Positions 49,301 through 61,500 of a stretch of DNA of 64,000 bases are shown here, piece after piece. The position numbers were made by a program, and so were the translations under genes. The notes under the pieces are model-generated. The model did not search any database. It was not told the DNA's origin and saw only the letters and a program-made list of their open reading frames with translations. The stretch is from Phylloscopus collybita (taxonomy: Eukaryota > Chordata > Aves > Passeriformes > Phylloscopidae). Location of the stretch: positions 4,867,501-4,931,500 of the forward strand of contig JAJNNQ010000008.1 of NCBI GenBank assembly GCA_027886175.1. The letters run 5' to 3'. Positions within the stretch are counted from its first letter, which is position 1; the number at the start of each line of letters is the position of its first letter.

Positions 49301-52300
49301 GGAAGGTGGGATCAGAAGTGGGATGGATGGATGGATGGATGGATGGATGGATGTGGCTCGTTATGAATGGGCAGATGTGTGCGTGATGAGGCAGAGGGTG
49401 AGTCAGAACTGAGCCTCTTCTGAAAGAATGCATTTTGCTCCAGTGTGCTGGGAAAATGAAAACAGAAGGGAGGGGACTCTACCACTTCACTGGGGACTGC
49501 TGTTTCCTGGGGGGTGAAGTTGATCTCCTCAGTGGTGCTTGCTGTTGTGAGCCTGCTGATTCATTAGTTGGTGGGTGGTGAGAACTGTGTGCAATCGCTG
49601 GGGGAGGAAATGGCTTGGTTGCTGTAGGGAGAAGGAGCATTTTCTGTAACTGCAGGATGTGTGGATGGAGCACACAGATAGCATACCTCCAGCAGATCAG
49701 TTAAATACCCTGCTGTTGTGAGATAAGGGTTTACTAGATGACTAAAATAGGATGTGAAACCGAGGGGTTTTGTCTTGTGCTAAAATACAGTAGCTTTTTT
49801 AGAAGTAATTGAGAATTGTCCTCTATTTAAATAATGTTGGATTTTAAAATATGAATGAATGGTGTTACAGGAACCATGGCACATCCCTGTTCTTAAAACA
49901 ACGGAGATAACTCCCAGTTACGTGGAGTTGGAGGAGAAGGTTTCTCATTTGAATGCAGATGAAAAGAAATAACAGATTAGTCAAAAGAATGCAAAAGAAA
50001 GGCGAGATACACTATATGTTGAAGGTGTGGCACAGAGGTCTTTGAGAACAAGCCAGCAGGGAGGCTGAGGAAGCACAAACACAGCTCAACAACTTAGAGC
50101 CCAACTAAGCCTATTCATGCAGCACCTTCTCAAGTTTGTGTGTGTTTGTGGTGCTGTTTGTCCTCTATTCAGATAATCTGCCAGGAGATAAGAGTGTTGG
50201 CTCTTGCTGCTGGTTCAGTCAGCAAGCAGAATATTTGTTCTAATACTAAAAGCCTGTTTCCAACGTAAAAGTAACATGTCTGTGTTTCTCATTTAAAAAT
50301 TCTAGTGCTGCTTTGATCTGTAGTAGGAGTTTGAAATGGAAGATGTCATTTGAGATGAAATAACTTCTGTAATAGCCACCCAAACAAAAATTCAGCTGCT
50401 GTGAACCAGTAAAAATTGCGTATTTCAGTATGTGACAGTTTACCTAGGTCTCCTAGCCTAGCAACACTTTGACTGTGCCACTGTGTGGAAAATGAAGGTG
50501 CAAAATGAGAGAGAACTTACTCCCATCCTTCAACATGTGTAAAAAGATTCTTAGTTACACAACTGTCCACTGTCAGGGGCAGAAAAGCCATACTTCCTTT
50601 GATTTATAGAATGGACTGTATTCTGAAAAGAGGCTACTGCATAATTTAGCTTTTCCTCTTGTATGTCCCTGTAATGGTGTTTCTTTTTATATAACATTAA
50701 ATTTGTCCACTGAATATGAATTTGGTAATTGCCTGACTTCCAACCTCTCCTCTTTCCTTCTGTTCTGTTGTGCTTTTCACCTGTCTCTTGAATTTTACAG
50801 CACTGACTGCTAGGTGTTATTATGAAAAGTACCCAGAGGTGTGTGGAGGATTTATAAAATGATTTAAATGCTGGTAGTCTGGGGTTAGCAGTAAAACCTT
50901 GAAAGAGTTGTTCTAACAAAGACATGCTTTTATCTACTTCTGTAATATTGAGAGGGGTGAAATTTTGGATCTTTTTAGAAATAATGCACCTTTTGCCCTT
51001 GGTCTCCTACCATGACTGTCTTGAGGCAATTTTCAGAGCAGACAATTCAGAAATTTTTTGGAAAACCACTTTGCTGGATTTTGAGCTGCCGTAATAAATG
51101 TGTTCACAGACAGAGCAGTAATTTATTAACAATTCTGTTAAGTTCAGAAGTTGACAGGGAACCAACATGGCTTTATCTGAAAAGAAGGAAATATGTGGTT
51201 AAACGTTTTTGGCTATAATCTTAGGTGGTTTCCATATTCCTGAAAAGGGAAAGGGGGAAAAAGAGTTTAAATTCCTTTCTCTAAAATAAATTAAAAATAC
51301 CAGTACACATTATTGTGTTTTAATGAGAGAAAAGTTCCTGCATAAACTCGTGGGGTTTCAAGATGAATGATTACCACATTTGAATGATTACGTGGTAATT
51401 TCAAAACTCGGAGTATCTTGAGAAGGAATTCATGCTTTCAGAAGCGAAAAATGTTTGTTTATCCAAGTTTTGAAGACCTCCTGAATCTGACAGTGTCAGG
51501 CTTCCAGGGCTGTGATTCAGGAGCAAGGGCAGACTACTTCATCTGGAAAGGTCAGGCTGTGTGCCAGAGGTTCCCAAGCTGCTGTGTCAGCGGCGCAGCT
51601 GTTGGCCGGCGTGCTCAGGGCAGATTGTAGGAATCAGGAATCGCATCGGCTCTCTCAACTTGTTTCCCCTTGGACTTCTGAAGACTTTCATAGAATTTGC
51701 AGCACTGCTCGGGCTTCCAGGTGATGCATGAGGCATTTGAAGTATTGAGCCCTCAGCAGCTCTCTCTGAGCTGCCTGCTGTTTGCTCTAGGCAGGAAGTT
51801 TGTGTGTAAGGCACTGGCAGCGGCAGTGACCAGGGCAGCTGAACGGCCACTGAACGGAGTTAGTGGCACCATAGTATTCCTTATCAAAGAAACAAACTAA
51901 AAGTATTCCTGGACAACTTGGAAAGCTGGGTTTTGTCATCTATGGGAAGGCCTATGTAACTTTTGATGTCCCAGGCTGCTGTTGTGGGCCAGAAGGATGG
52001 GGGAGGTTGGGTGAGAGGTAAACTCTAAGTGAAGATCAGCCAAGTGCTTGTTTGCCCCTGCAAAACATAACCAGCATTAGAGTATGGGCTTTGTTGTTTT
52101 TACAGACCCATAGTTAGCTTATACTGCTTTTTTATTTCCCCTCTTGAATTAGCCTTCATTTGCCTTAGAAGAGAGTGACAGTTCTAATAGCCTCTTTTAA
52201 CAGTTTTACTTCTGAACTAATTAAATACATCTATTAAATGGATGCTGTGTCCTTCATGTGTTTCTTGTGAGATGAATGGGTGAAGACTCTGCTGAAGGGC

Positions 52301-55300
52301 TGCAATGTATTTTGTATGTTTGAAATGTTAATCTTGAAATGAGGGCTGTGGGAGGTGGTTTCCTGGTAGTCCACATCTTACTCATGCTGGTTCTGACACC
52401 TCTGCTCGCAGAGGCTGCTGGCCTGTAGATGTGCCTGGTGTGCTGTCCCCATGGTGTGCTCTTGTCCCCACCCAAGGCTGGGGTGTGATGACTCTCTCAG
52501 ATGGGCTGTGAGTGCAGGCACAGAAAACCAGGCTGTGCTCTTAGCAGAGACCCTGCAGTAGAAGTGCTGGTGGGAAGAAGATATGCTCAAACAAATTAAA
52601 TTTTTTTGCTTCGTTATTGAGCTGCTGCATGTTGTACTAATTAAAAGGTCTAAAGCTATGTCACTTCATACCATAGTGTAGTAAAGTTGTAAAAATCAGG
52701 CTTGGAGATCAAATGTTTGTTTTCATTGGCAAATAACATTACTTGTTTGTCAGTTCAATTCATGTTATTTGCTCCCTTTTTTCCACTCATGGGTTGCCTT
52801 TCATGTTGTTCAGTGCTTAATTCTGCCAGCACAGCCTTTGCACGAGGGGGGCTTCCCTTCCTCTGTGCCTCCTGCTTCTCGAGCACTTTCTTTTTTTGCT
52901 TGAGTGACCTTAGCTGGTAAGTGTGGAACTGAGCAAGCAGGCACAGTGGGGGCGCTTTGAAATGCGTTACAGTGCTAAACATCAATTAGGCTTTGATGAG
53001 GATTTGCCAGAGGATTAATTTAGAGCTGTTAGAGGAGGCGCTGTCTGAAAGTTCCTCTACCTAGCTGAGCCCGAGCTGTTCCTGAAGGCTGAAAAAACTC
53101 AAATGGATTTGAAAAGTCTTTCAGTCTGAAGTGGGTGCAGGTGTGTGTGCAGGTTTGCCTCTGGTGATTCAGCATAGGCAAACTCCTGTTCCATGAGAGG
53201 TTTTGACTTGCCAAGTAGGCTGAAATAATTACTAAAAGTTGATTTTTAATTTTTTTTTCTCTTCTGTACAACTTGGGTAATTTTGCTGATTTTGTTTTAA
53301 GACTGGTTAAGTCTTAAAATGACTGACTGTCATTAAGTATAACTCGTCAAATTCATTGAGTGTTGTGTTTGCCTCTTTTTAAATTCCCGTGTGACTTCCC
53401 TGTATCATCCACTGTTATCTAGATGTAGGGCCTTAAGATCATGCATTGTTCCATGCTGCAGCACAAGGCACAGTGCGCACTGGTGCTGTACTTGGCTTTT
53501 CTTCAGCTGATGTTGCTTCTTTTGAAGAGCCTTGCACACACGCTAGAATTGACACAGGAAATCTTCCTTATTTTTAGCATGGTGTGTATGTGGTGTACTT
53601 TACTGAACTCTTGAGTAGTTTGTAGATTTGAGGACTGAAACCAGTGCTTGGTGTTTGCTGAAATCACTCATTTATTTGGATAAAATACAGTGTTTCTTGG
53701 GAGTAGGGAGGAGTGTGCTCGTTTAGCTATTTAGATGTGCTGTAGGATCCTCCCTGACTGGCAGCATGCCACTTCCTTTGTGACACAAAGGTAAGCTGAC
53801 AAGAAAAACTCTTAGTTTAACTGCAAGTGGTAAGAATTCTAACTAAATCCTGGTGCACGCCAGTTTATAAAATGAGAACACAGCTTAAATTTATTCCATC
53901 CAGTACAGTAGGCAAAAGTTAAAGCACTCACTTGATTAAAATGAGTTCTTGGAAAGGAAGCAGTAGAAGCTGTTAAATGGAGTCTCATGTTACCAGCTGG
54001 TTTGGATGTTCTTCTAAGAATACATATAGAAGCTTCCTGGATCAGTATTTTCATTGTGCAGGCACATGTGTAAGAGCTTGCAAATTCATAGCATGTGTTT
54101 TGCTTTTATTCCAGGTGTACTTGAAGGCACCTATGATTCTCAATGGTGTCTGTGTAATCTGGAAAGGCTGGATAGATCTACAGAGACTGGATGGTATGGG
54201 CTGCCTGGAATTTGATGAGGAGAGAGCGCAGGTAAGACAATCTGCCCTTGGCTACTTACATATTTGTTTGTTCTTCTGGATGGAAACAGAGTTTTTGCCT
54301 TCACTTTGAGTACAAACTTCAAGGACAACTTGCAGTATGGAAGTTCAGAAATGTGTGGTTGTAGCAAAACACTACTTCAGCTACATTAGGTCAGATTGTT
54401 AGGGGCAGGAATCGTTTGTAAGCTACAGCTTTGAGTGATTTTTGCACTGCTTCTATGCTACAGGGTAATAAAGTGTTTTAAAACTTTGGTTCCTCCAAAA
54501 TACCAAGAATGCTCCTCTGTTGTGCCTTGCCTAACTTAAGGGACTAATTTGCACATTAATGAGGTGATGTTAATGTGACCGTGTTTGGGATTAAATAGAA
54601 ACACTTTGTGTCAAAGTGTCCTTGAAGCAGGCACAGCCCTGAACACTTCCTTCATGAGGCCTAGAAAGAGAGAATGGACCTGCTGCCCTTTCTGAGTCCA
54701 TGAGAAAAGCCACAGACCAGAGCTTTTACTCGAAATCCACTCTTTGCTGTGCATTCACTTTTTGCAGAGCTGTGTCAGTAACCTGAGCAAGCTCAGTTCC
54801 AGCTGCAGCAGAGTCAGTGCTGTAGACTCCATGGAGCTTGAGGCCTTCAAGCTGTGATACCTTACACAGCCAGGACAAGTGTATAGCCCTGAGGAATGTA
54901 CTATAAATCCCAAGGTTCTTGGTTTGTAGTTACTAGGTTTGGTACATAATGCTAAGTCACAGGACTTCTGAACTGAGAGCAGGCTGATGGGAACGTGCAC
55001 TCAGGAGGAGACTGTGTTACCCTTTCCAAAACTGGAGAGTGCCTGAAGAAAGTGGGCACCCTTCCAAAAAGGAGAGGAGTCAGGTGACCTGTGGGTTTAA
55101 TTTTTCTCTTCTTAATTTCCCAAGAAATGTTTTTGCAAGTGCTTGGATTACTTTAGTTTCCCAATGTGTATGTGCTGTCTTAACAACCCGTAACAATTCC
55201 CTTTTGTTGGCCTCAGAAAGTGTTTGTGCGCTGAAGTTGTGATTTACTCTGTGTGTGTGAGGGATGTGTGCATGCTCTCAGGTGTCAGTGCTTTCCTGAG

Positions 55301-58300
55301 TTGTGAGTACAGGTTGCTGAGCTGGAGGTATTGCACTGTGTGGATCTGCAGAGATGTTTGCACTCAGTTACAGGTGTGTAAGTTGTTTTTAGTTTGATTC
55401 CTGACGACTGTGAGGTCGCCAGTAGTCATTCTGTTTGCTACAGTAGTAGTACCTAAGGGTGCCCAGAGTCATAAACAATACAGACACAGGAGTAGCTTCA
55501 CCCTTATATGTGTTAGTATTGTAAACATTTGGGCAATCTTACATTCTTCAGTTTCCTTTTTCCTGTATCTGTCACTCTGCTTCCTTGTTTAAAACTTGTA
55601 ATATTGCTAGTGGCAGCTGACTGAACTGCTGACTTTGATCCCAAAATAACACTGATGTCAGAGGGGGCTTAAGTGCCTCATATGGTATTGCCTGTGTACC
55701 CACTGTCCTTTGTAAGACGTCCAGCTGCTCTTCACACCCCCCTCATTTTTTGGAAGCTTGTCTTAAGCAAAAGTAGTGCTCTTGCATTTTCCTGTCTCTT
55801 ACCACTTCATACTAATGCTGGGATCAAATAAAATTTTTCTTTGCTGTCATACTTTGGAAAACATACTATGCTTCACCAGGTCAACAAATATTTTAGGAAG
55901 AGAATCCACATGTGTTAACATTTAAGTATCTTCATTGTACCTGTTAAGCTACTGTTTTTTCCACTTAATCCACAGCCCATCCATGTCTTGCTACTAAGTG
56001 GTCTTACTTTTTGTTACTGAAAGCCCTGGTTCCACTGCTTGCTCAGACTTTGATGGACCAACATACACAAAGCTGTACATACATGATTGAATATCTTCCC
56101 TCTTTGGGGCTGATATTTCCCTGAATTTGATATTTGAGTGTCTTTTAAGAGACTGTTTCTGTCTCAGTACTTTTGCACCTCTTCTGTAGTAGAGCATCTT
56201 GCTATCCCACCAAGTCTTTTCCTACTGGGTTGCTGTGAGGATTTGTGTATATGTGTGGGTCTGTGTAAGCTTCTCTTTAATTTTTTTTTTTAATTTTATT
56301 TTCTGGACAGAGAGGTTTGGTTTTGTTCTGCTGTCATGTTGATTGCTCATTCTGTTGCTCATGTTTGGTTATTCTTACTTTTCTTTGTAAATTCATACCA
56401 GGAACATTTTTATAGAATAAAACTAAGATGTATAAATTATTTGGTCTCATACAGCTGAATTTGCTAAGCTATTATTACTAGAATTGAGTGACATTTTTAA
56501 AATCTTTGTTAAATTCTGGTTGTATAAGGTTGAGTTGTTGGTTGTTTTGTTATACTGTATCACCAAGAGTAGAGCAGAATTTTATGTTTTACTAAAAAAA
56601 GTTCTGACGCTTTTATCCCCTTTCTCAGACATGAGCAAACCAGTGTTTCAGCTGTCAACACATCTTCATTCTGGATGTCAACATACTGATTTTTTTTCCC
56701 CATGAATTTCTAATTTTGTTTCTTTTGGTTATGACCATTTCTTTAAAATATTCAATCCAAGGCTGTATGTCAGCCTTTTCTTTCATGACCACTCTAAATG
56801 ATGGTGAAATGCAAAAACCTTTGATTAAAAAAATATCTCTTCCATTTAAGTCTGATTTTAAAAAAGAAGGTAATAAAGACATACATATCTTTTGTAAACT
56901 AGAACTAAGGCAGCTTTTCTGGAGTCATCTGGGAGACGAGCTTAGCTGTTTTCTCTCTAACCTTCTGCATTATTAAGAACAAATTTACTTTCCGCTCTCT
57001 GACCCTGGTTTCTGTGCCTTGTGTGAACACTAAAATGGCTGTAAAGGGCAAAATTCTAATCTTAAAAAAATATATGGTGTTAAAGTATTATCTTGTTGGC
57101 AGCTTTAAACATTGCAGGCGGCGGAAGGCAGCGCCTGGGATTGGCAGCTGTTTGTATTTCCCTGCCTTGGGCCGTGAGGGAGCCCCTTCACATCATTGCA
57201 CACAGCAGCTCCAGGGCCCGCGATTGTGCCCACGGCAAAAAAGGCAATTTAACATTTTCTCAGGCTGGGGATGCTTTATCTTAATTGAAAAATTTATGCA
57301 CTTAGTCCCCAGGTACATTAAAACTTAGTTGTGCTCTCTACATGTTTATGTCCTCCTAACAGTCAAGGTCAGCTTTTTTTAAAATTGTCAACTTTAAAAT
57401 AACATTTGCATGTGTGTGGGAATTCTAAGCAGAGTTAGTAGTAATTATAGTTGGAGAGATAGAAGGAGGGAGAACCAATACAGTTAATCCTTTCTGGTTT
57501 GTGAAGCATCTTCAGATGGGACTCTTCCATTCTGAAAATTTTAAAATTCTGATGGGGAAACAGTAAATGTGTTAAAAGGTCTCTTTAAGAAAACAAACTT
57601 CCAACCCAGTTAATAATGGCTTCACATATTACTAACACTTTATTTAAAACATTTTCTAATAGAAAATACAGTTTGAAGGAATTTTTTGAGTGTTGGTTTA
57701 TTAAATATGTTCCTGTGCATAAGCCATTATTGAAAATAAGCAAATGAGTTGTTGAAGACCTGCAGGTTTCTCCTCCATTGTATGGGAATGTGTGCAAAAT
57801 GGTGGAGGAATAATGTCTGCTTTGCACTTTCCTATGCATTTAAATTTAAATAATATAAATGATACACAAGTATTAAGAATGTTCATACTGATGCACCTGC
57901 AGCAGCTTTTGATAAAATGAAGGATTTATTTGGTTTGTAGCTTTGATAATACTTACTTTTAAGTGCAAGAGAATTAAATTGCCACTGTTTGTGTAGTGAT
58001 GCTAGTGGCCTCTGTCTAGCTATATCTGTGAATAGCATCTTCAAAATGGCTTTTATAAGGAGAATGAAATGTATTACCTCTTACATAGAACTTCTGAGAA
58101 TTCTTAGCCTAAAAAAAAGCAACAATCCAGCAGCATTTAAACTACTTTGGAGCAGCAGCTCTCCTTTGAAAATATATTTTAGTAGTAGCTGCATTCCAGC
58201 TTTGGTTATCTCTACTGCTGTGGTGAAGGTGAGTAATATTTCATTAACCTGTATTGACATTTGCTGGAACTCACCTGTGTTCTTGCAGGTTCTGCAGGAC

Positions 58301-58500
58301 ATACTTGACTTTGCTGCCAAGAGGTAGTTAATATTCAAAAGAAATGTGATTTGGTGGAAATGAGGGTCACCTTTTGTGTCACTCTGTGTCATCTGCTTTG
58401 GTAGCAGGAGGATGCATTGGCACAACAAGCCTTTGAAGAGGCTCGACGAAGAACTCGTGAATTCGAGGATAGAGACAGGTCTCATCGGGAGGAAATGGAG
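35667..58500 (+). CDS. CBFB: Core-binding factor subunit beta (CBFB), exons 1-5, 3' incomplete
   Basis: The coding sequence joins 35667-35744, 35968-36054, 40401-40517, 54115-54231 and 58405-58500. The segments are 26, 29, 39, 39 and 32 codons, all phase 0, giving residues 1-165. The product reads MPRVVPDQRSKFENEEFF at its start and EFEDRDRSHREEME at its end, which I recognise as CBFB. The family protein is nuclear/cytoplasmic. It binds the Runt domain of RUNX1-3 without touching DNA and stabilises the RUNX-DNA complex. Residues reported as important for the Runt interface are present (R3, G61, Y96, L103, N104). The known vertebrate forms are 182 or 187 residues, so 17-22 residues from exon 6 are missing, and I could not find that exon before position 64000. 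The C-terminal part (about 134-165) is charged and predicted helical. The start has A at -3 and begins the canonical MPRVVPDQ, with no upstream in-frame alternative needed. Confidence 0.97.
35745..35967 (+). other. CBFB: CBFB intron 1 (223 bp)
   Basis: A short GC-rich intron bounded by GTGAGG and CCGCAG, wholly inside the CpG island. It begins with GGC/GGT-rich sequence, then a pyrimidine run (ctccctccctccctcc). I see no other feature in it. Confidence 0.93.
35968..36054 (+). CDS. CBFB: CBFB exon 2 (residues 27-55)
   Basis: The acceptor is ccccgcag, ending at 35967, and the donor is GTAAGT at 36055. The 87 nt encode IKYTGFRDRPHEERQARFQN then ACRDGRSEI, in phase 0 on both sides. The exon is still inside the CpG island and its third codon positions are mostly G or C, unlike exons 3-5, which are more AT-rich. 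Confidence 0.97.
36055..40400 (+). other. CBFB: CBFB intron 2 (about 4.3 kb)
   Basis: The first 380 bp are still CpG-rich; the rest is AT-rich. It contains T-rich tracts at about 36463-36503 and 37652-37677 (26 T). No CR1 copy, exon-like open frame with a family match, or RNA gene was recognised. Confidence 0.9.
37652..37677. repeat. Homopolymer run of 26 T in CBFB intron 2
   Basis: An uninterrupted T tract without a recognisable element beside it. Confidence 0.9.
40401..40517 (+). CDS. CBFB: CBFB exon 3 (residues 56-94)
   Basis: The acceptor is tttctaaaag, ending at 40400, and the donor is GTAAGG at 40518. The 39 codons begin AFVATGTNLSLQFFPASWQG and finish TREYVDFEREGGK. Gly61 and Gln67, on the Runt-binding face, are present. 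From memory of the mammalian protein, three residues differ near the end (Thr for Ser, Phe for Leu, Gly for Ala, at about 82, 88 and 92). These are recalled, not aligned. No frameshift or stop is present. Confidence 0.97.
43362..43389. repeat. Homopolymer run of 28 T in CBFB intron 3
   Basis: An uninterrupted T tract. It could be the reversed poly(A) of a degraded insertion, but no element is recognisable beside it. Confidence 0.9.
49320..49352. repeat. GGAT tetranucleotide microsatellite (about 8 units)
   Basis: An uninterrupted run of GGAT units in CBFB intron 3, likely length-polymorphic. Confidence 0.95.
54115..54231 (+). CDS. CBFB: CBFB exon 4 (residues 95-133)
   Basis: The acceptor is gcttttattccag, ending at 54114, and the donor is GTAAGA at 54232. 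The 39 codons begin VYLKAPMILNGVCVIWKGWI and continue through DLQRLDGMGCLEFDEERAQ. Tyr96, Leu103 and Asn104, reported as central to RUNX binding, are intact. The segment matches the family perfectly as I recall it, so this is the most conserved part of the gene in the window. Confidence 0.97.
54232..58404 (+). other. CBFB: CBFB intron 4 (about 4.2 kb)
   Basis: An AT-rich intron between GTAAGA and the TAG-CAG acceptor. Its one compositional outlier is a GC-rich block at about 57100-57310, listed separately. No other gene, CR1 fragment or RNA gene was recognised in it. Confidence 0.9.
57100..57310. promoter_or_regulatory. GC-rich candidate element in CBFB intron 4
   Basis: A GC-rich block (attgcaggcggcggaaggca, ggattggcagctgtttgtat, cagggcccgcgattgtgccc) that passes into an AT-rich end (tttatcttaattgaaaaat) inside otherwise AT-rich intron DNA. 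It includes CCAAT-type (attgg), E-box (cagctg) and homeodomain-like cores. An intronic enhancer is a reasonable guess. Confidence 0.35.
58405..58500 (+). CDS. CBFB: CBFB exon 5, proximal-donor form (residues 134-165)
   Basis: This segment encodes QEDALAQQAFEEARRRTREF then EDRDRSHREEME, ending at codon 165, the expected end of CBFB exon 5. The donor is GTGAGG at 58501. The acceptor is a tandem TAG-CAG at 58402-58407. I chose the first AG because it keeps the two consecutive glutamines (133-134) of the known protein. A second donor, GTTAGT, lies 31 nt further at 58532. The segment is highly charged and likely helical. Confidence 0.96.
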
Positions 58501-58531
58501 GTGAGGGTTTCACAGCTGCTGTCAGTAACTG
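58501..58531 (+). CDS. CBFB: CBFB exon 5 alternative extension (31 nt, short-isoform reading)
   Basis: Use of the downstream donor GTTAGT at 58532 adds exactly 31 nt, read as VRVSQLLSVT plus the first base of a Gly codon. The known 182-residue vertebrate isoform has a tail beginning VRVSQLLAVTG, and the two family isoforms differ by 31 nt at this place. The one-base remainder shifts exon 6 into its alternative frame. If the intron is simply retained, TAG at 58534 stops the protein at 176 residues. Which form is made here cannot be read from DNA. Confidence 0.85.
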
Positions 58532-61500
58532 GTTAGTACTTTCCCAAAACTTAAGATTGTTTCCGTTTGTCTGTTTGTACAGTGTGTTGTGTATTTTGTT
58601 TGTTCGGTGCTGTTATATAAAAATTGCAAAATGCGTTGTTTTTCACTCTCGTAAAATGGATTTTGGGTTTTTAAAGTTTTGATAAGAATTCTCTGATCAT
58701 GTACTTTTTTTCCTTTCTGTAGATGGTCTTTTCTGTGGGTACTTAAGCTGTAAAGACATTTATTCAGAGAGTTGCCATTTCTTTCCGAAATGATACTTTG
58801 ATAGCTGAGAGAGGGATCTTTTGCCTTGTGCATTTCTCATGAACACAGAAAAGGCTTTGGGAGCTGTGGGGGCATAATTTTGGAGCTTGTTATCCCACGT
58901 TGTGGGAAAAAATTGCCAGCCAATTTAATCAGATGCCACAGTCTGCTTTCTTGTACAGGCTAGTTTTATTGTCTTCTCACCTTTTTCTTACTGGTGGAAG
59001 TCTCACTCCTTTTTTTCACTGGTTTAGTTTCCCTGTCTTGTTTTTTGCTTCTTCAGGGCCCCATAGTCTTGAATCTTGTTCTCTCTTGATGAAAGCAGAA
59101 ATTACTGGGATTGAGAAAAGAAGAGCCAGGAAAGGGAATGGAAACCAGCTGCTCTGAGATGTCAGAAAGGCAAAAGCTGTAAGAGGACAAGTAATAATAC
59201 ATAAGGAGAGTTGGCAAGTTAAGTCAGGCTGCAGGTCAGGAGAGAATAGGGAGAACACAGAAAGGCTTTCAATTTCTTTCCCTTACTAATGCTGTTTCTT
59301 ACTTCCTGCTTCATCAGTACAGCCTGACTTAACTGTAATCAAATATGATCAATCTGCTGCTTCTATGGTTTTTAGAAAATTTGATTATTGTTATTGCTAA
59401 GCTACTTTTTTTTTTGGCATCCTTTCTGATAATTGGGATCATCAGACAGACTTTCTTCCTTTCCAACTACAACTGGAAGGCACTGAGCATGAGAATGAGA
59501 AGGAACAGATAGGCACAGAGGATAGTATCTCTCTCTTTGAAGTGGCTGGGGTATGTCTCCTTGCAAACACTGCTGCAGCCAGGTCAGATATCAGCTGTAA
59601 CAGAGGTAAAATCCTTGCCTTGGAGGCCTTGCTGCCACTGGATTCGTGGAGCAGCAGCTGGATTGCTTGAATAGTTCTGTCACAGCACAGCTAGAATCAC
59701 AGAATCACTGGGTTGGAAGAGACCTTCAAGATTATCGAGTCCAACCCAGCCCTAACACCTCATCTAAACTGTGGCACCAAATGCCACATCCAACCTTTTT
59801 TTAAACACATCCAGGGATGGTGACTCCACCACCCCCCTGGGCAGACCATTCCAGTAGAATGAACCTGCTTGTAAGTTCACTTCAGAAGGAAGGTGGAATT
59901 AGCTTTAAGCTGTTCATGAAGACCTGTGGCAGCCTGCTTTAGTTTTAATGACACAGTAGGAACTTTAGGTCCAGTCTTGTGTCTTTGACCTCAATGTACT
60001 TTAAACTTTTCTTACATATTCTCCTTGCACTGTGCTTTTCATCTGCACTCCTCTTACTACAGAGGAACCATGTGCATGCTGAAAGTTAAAAAAGAATGAG
60101 GCTTCCTGAAATAACTTCTGGAGTTCTGAGAGACTTAATTTTTCTCCAAGTGTAGAAAGCACTTACTTGCAGCTAGGCTGTGCAAAAACACTATTTCAGT
60201 TAACAGTGAGGTGGAGGTAATATTGAGTATGTAGAACTTCGTGACAGACATCAAAACTCATAACACCAAGACACAAAGGGCAGCATGCTTGACTGTCTGC
60301 AAGAGCTGGATTCAATAACTTCTGAAAACACTCTTGCTTTTAATAAGGCAGAAGGCAGTTGCTATTAAGTGATGTCCTTATTAGCTGTTAGTACCCATTT
60401 TCTCTTGAAACAGCAACAGTTGTTGTCCCAGCTCTAAAGCACTGGTGTAGATCATCTACAGAAAGGAAGAAAAGAAAAATTTACTGACCTGAAATATGTT
60501 TAAGCAGAATGAAAAGTATTATCAAAGGTTGTTTCAAATTTGTTATGTCAAATAGAAATCTTTAATAATTGCAATGCATAGTTTTGCATACTTTCCTATT
60601 TATTTTACTGTGTGTGTTTAACACGTCTAACCAAGAGATTTTTTTCCTCCAGTACTCATAGGTCTATAATTGGTTTTTACATTTCAGTTTTCATTCCTGT
60701 GTTTGGGGTAGGATGTCCTGAATCTATATCTGCAATGTTTACAGACAAGCTTTTGTGCTCTTGATCGTAGGACTGCATGAAAATTAGGATCTTTTGGGAT
60801 GAGATGGGAGAGAGCAGAAATAGACTTACAATGCATTCCTAAAGAGGAATCAGGTTTCCACATCATTCATTGTTACCCTTACTTTCAATCTAATGCAGCA
60901 TTTAGGCAGAATCAAATGAGCTTTAATCAGTAAGCACTTGGTGTTCATGATCCTTGTACTGAGTTCTGAATAGAAAATGATGCATAAAAGTGCATTCCTG
61001 TGCTTGTTGTATTTGTGGCCTGTATTGGATTTTCTGATGCTGACATGCTCAGTCAGCTTGGAAATACAGTTTGTCAGTGGCACCCTTCTGATGATTGCAT
61101 TGCTGACAGCTACAGAAACCTTAATCCAGGCTGCCTTGTGCTCTGTTCCTGTAATTTCAGTGGGGCCAACAGTATCTTTGGTTTCACTACAGAGATGGTA
61201 CTTGAAGGCTTTTATATGGAAGAGGCCAGTTCTAAGTGTGCTGAGTGAATTTTTATCTTATGTTATGCTACACACAAATGAAGATTCTTTCCTCGTGGTT
61301 GGTTTAATATGATTTCTATACAGTTTTCATCCTTACTAAAGTTTTAGATTTTTCTTTTCTGCCATGCTTGGCATGGACAGTAAAACTCAGAATTGGCAGA
61401 TGTGGAACAGGATCTCATCAGTGTTAATGATAGTTTTAAGAATTGCAACACTGTAGAAGATCAGGATATTTCTGACAGTAGAATTACAGCTGAAATGCCT

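Larger units (their letters stand above)
40518..54114 (+). other. CBFB: CBFB intron 3 (about 13.6 kb)
   Basis: The longest complete intron in the window, AT-rich. It holds a GT-rich patch near 43252-43301, a 28-T tract at 43362-43389 and a GGAT microsatellite at 49320-49352. A small CpG-bearing patch near 45295-45360 contains TGAGTCA. The stretch at 43900-44080 has enhancer-like composition but no proof of function. Open frames inside are short and unrecognised. Confidence 0.9.
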
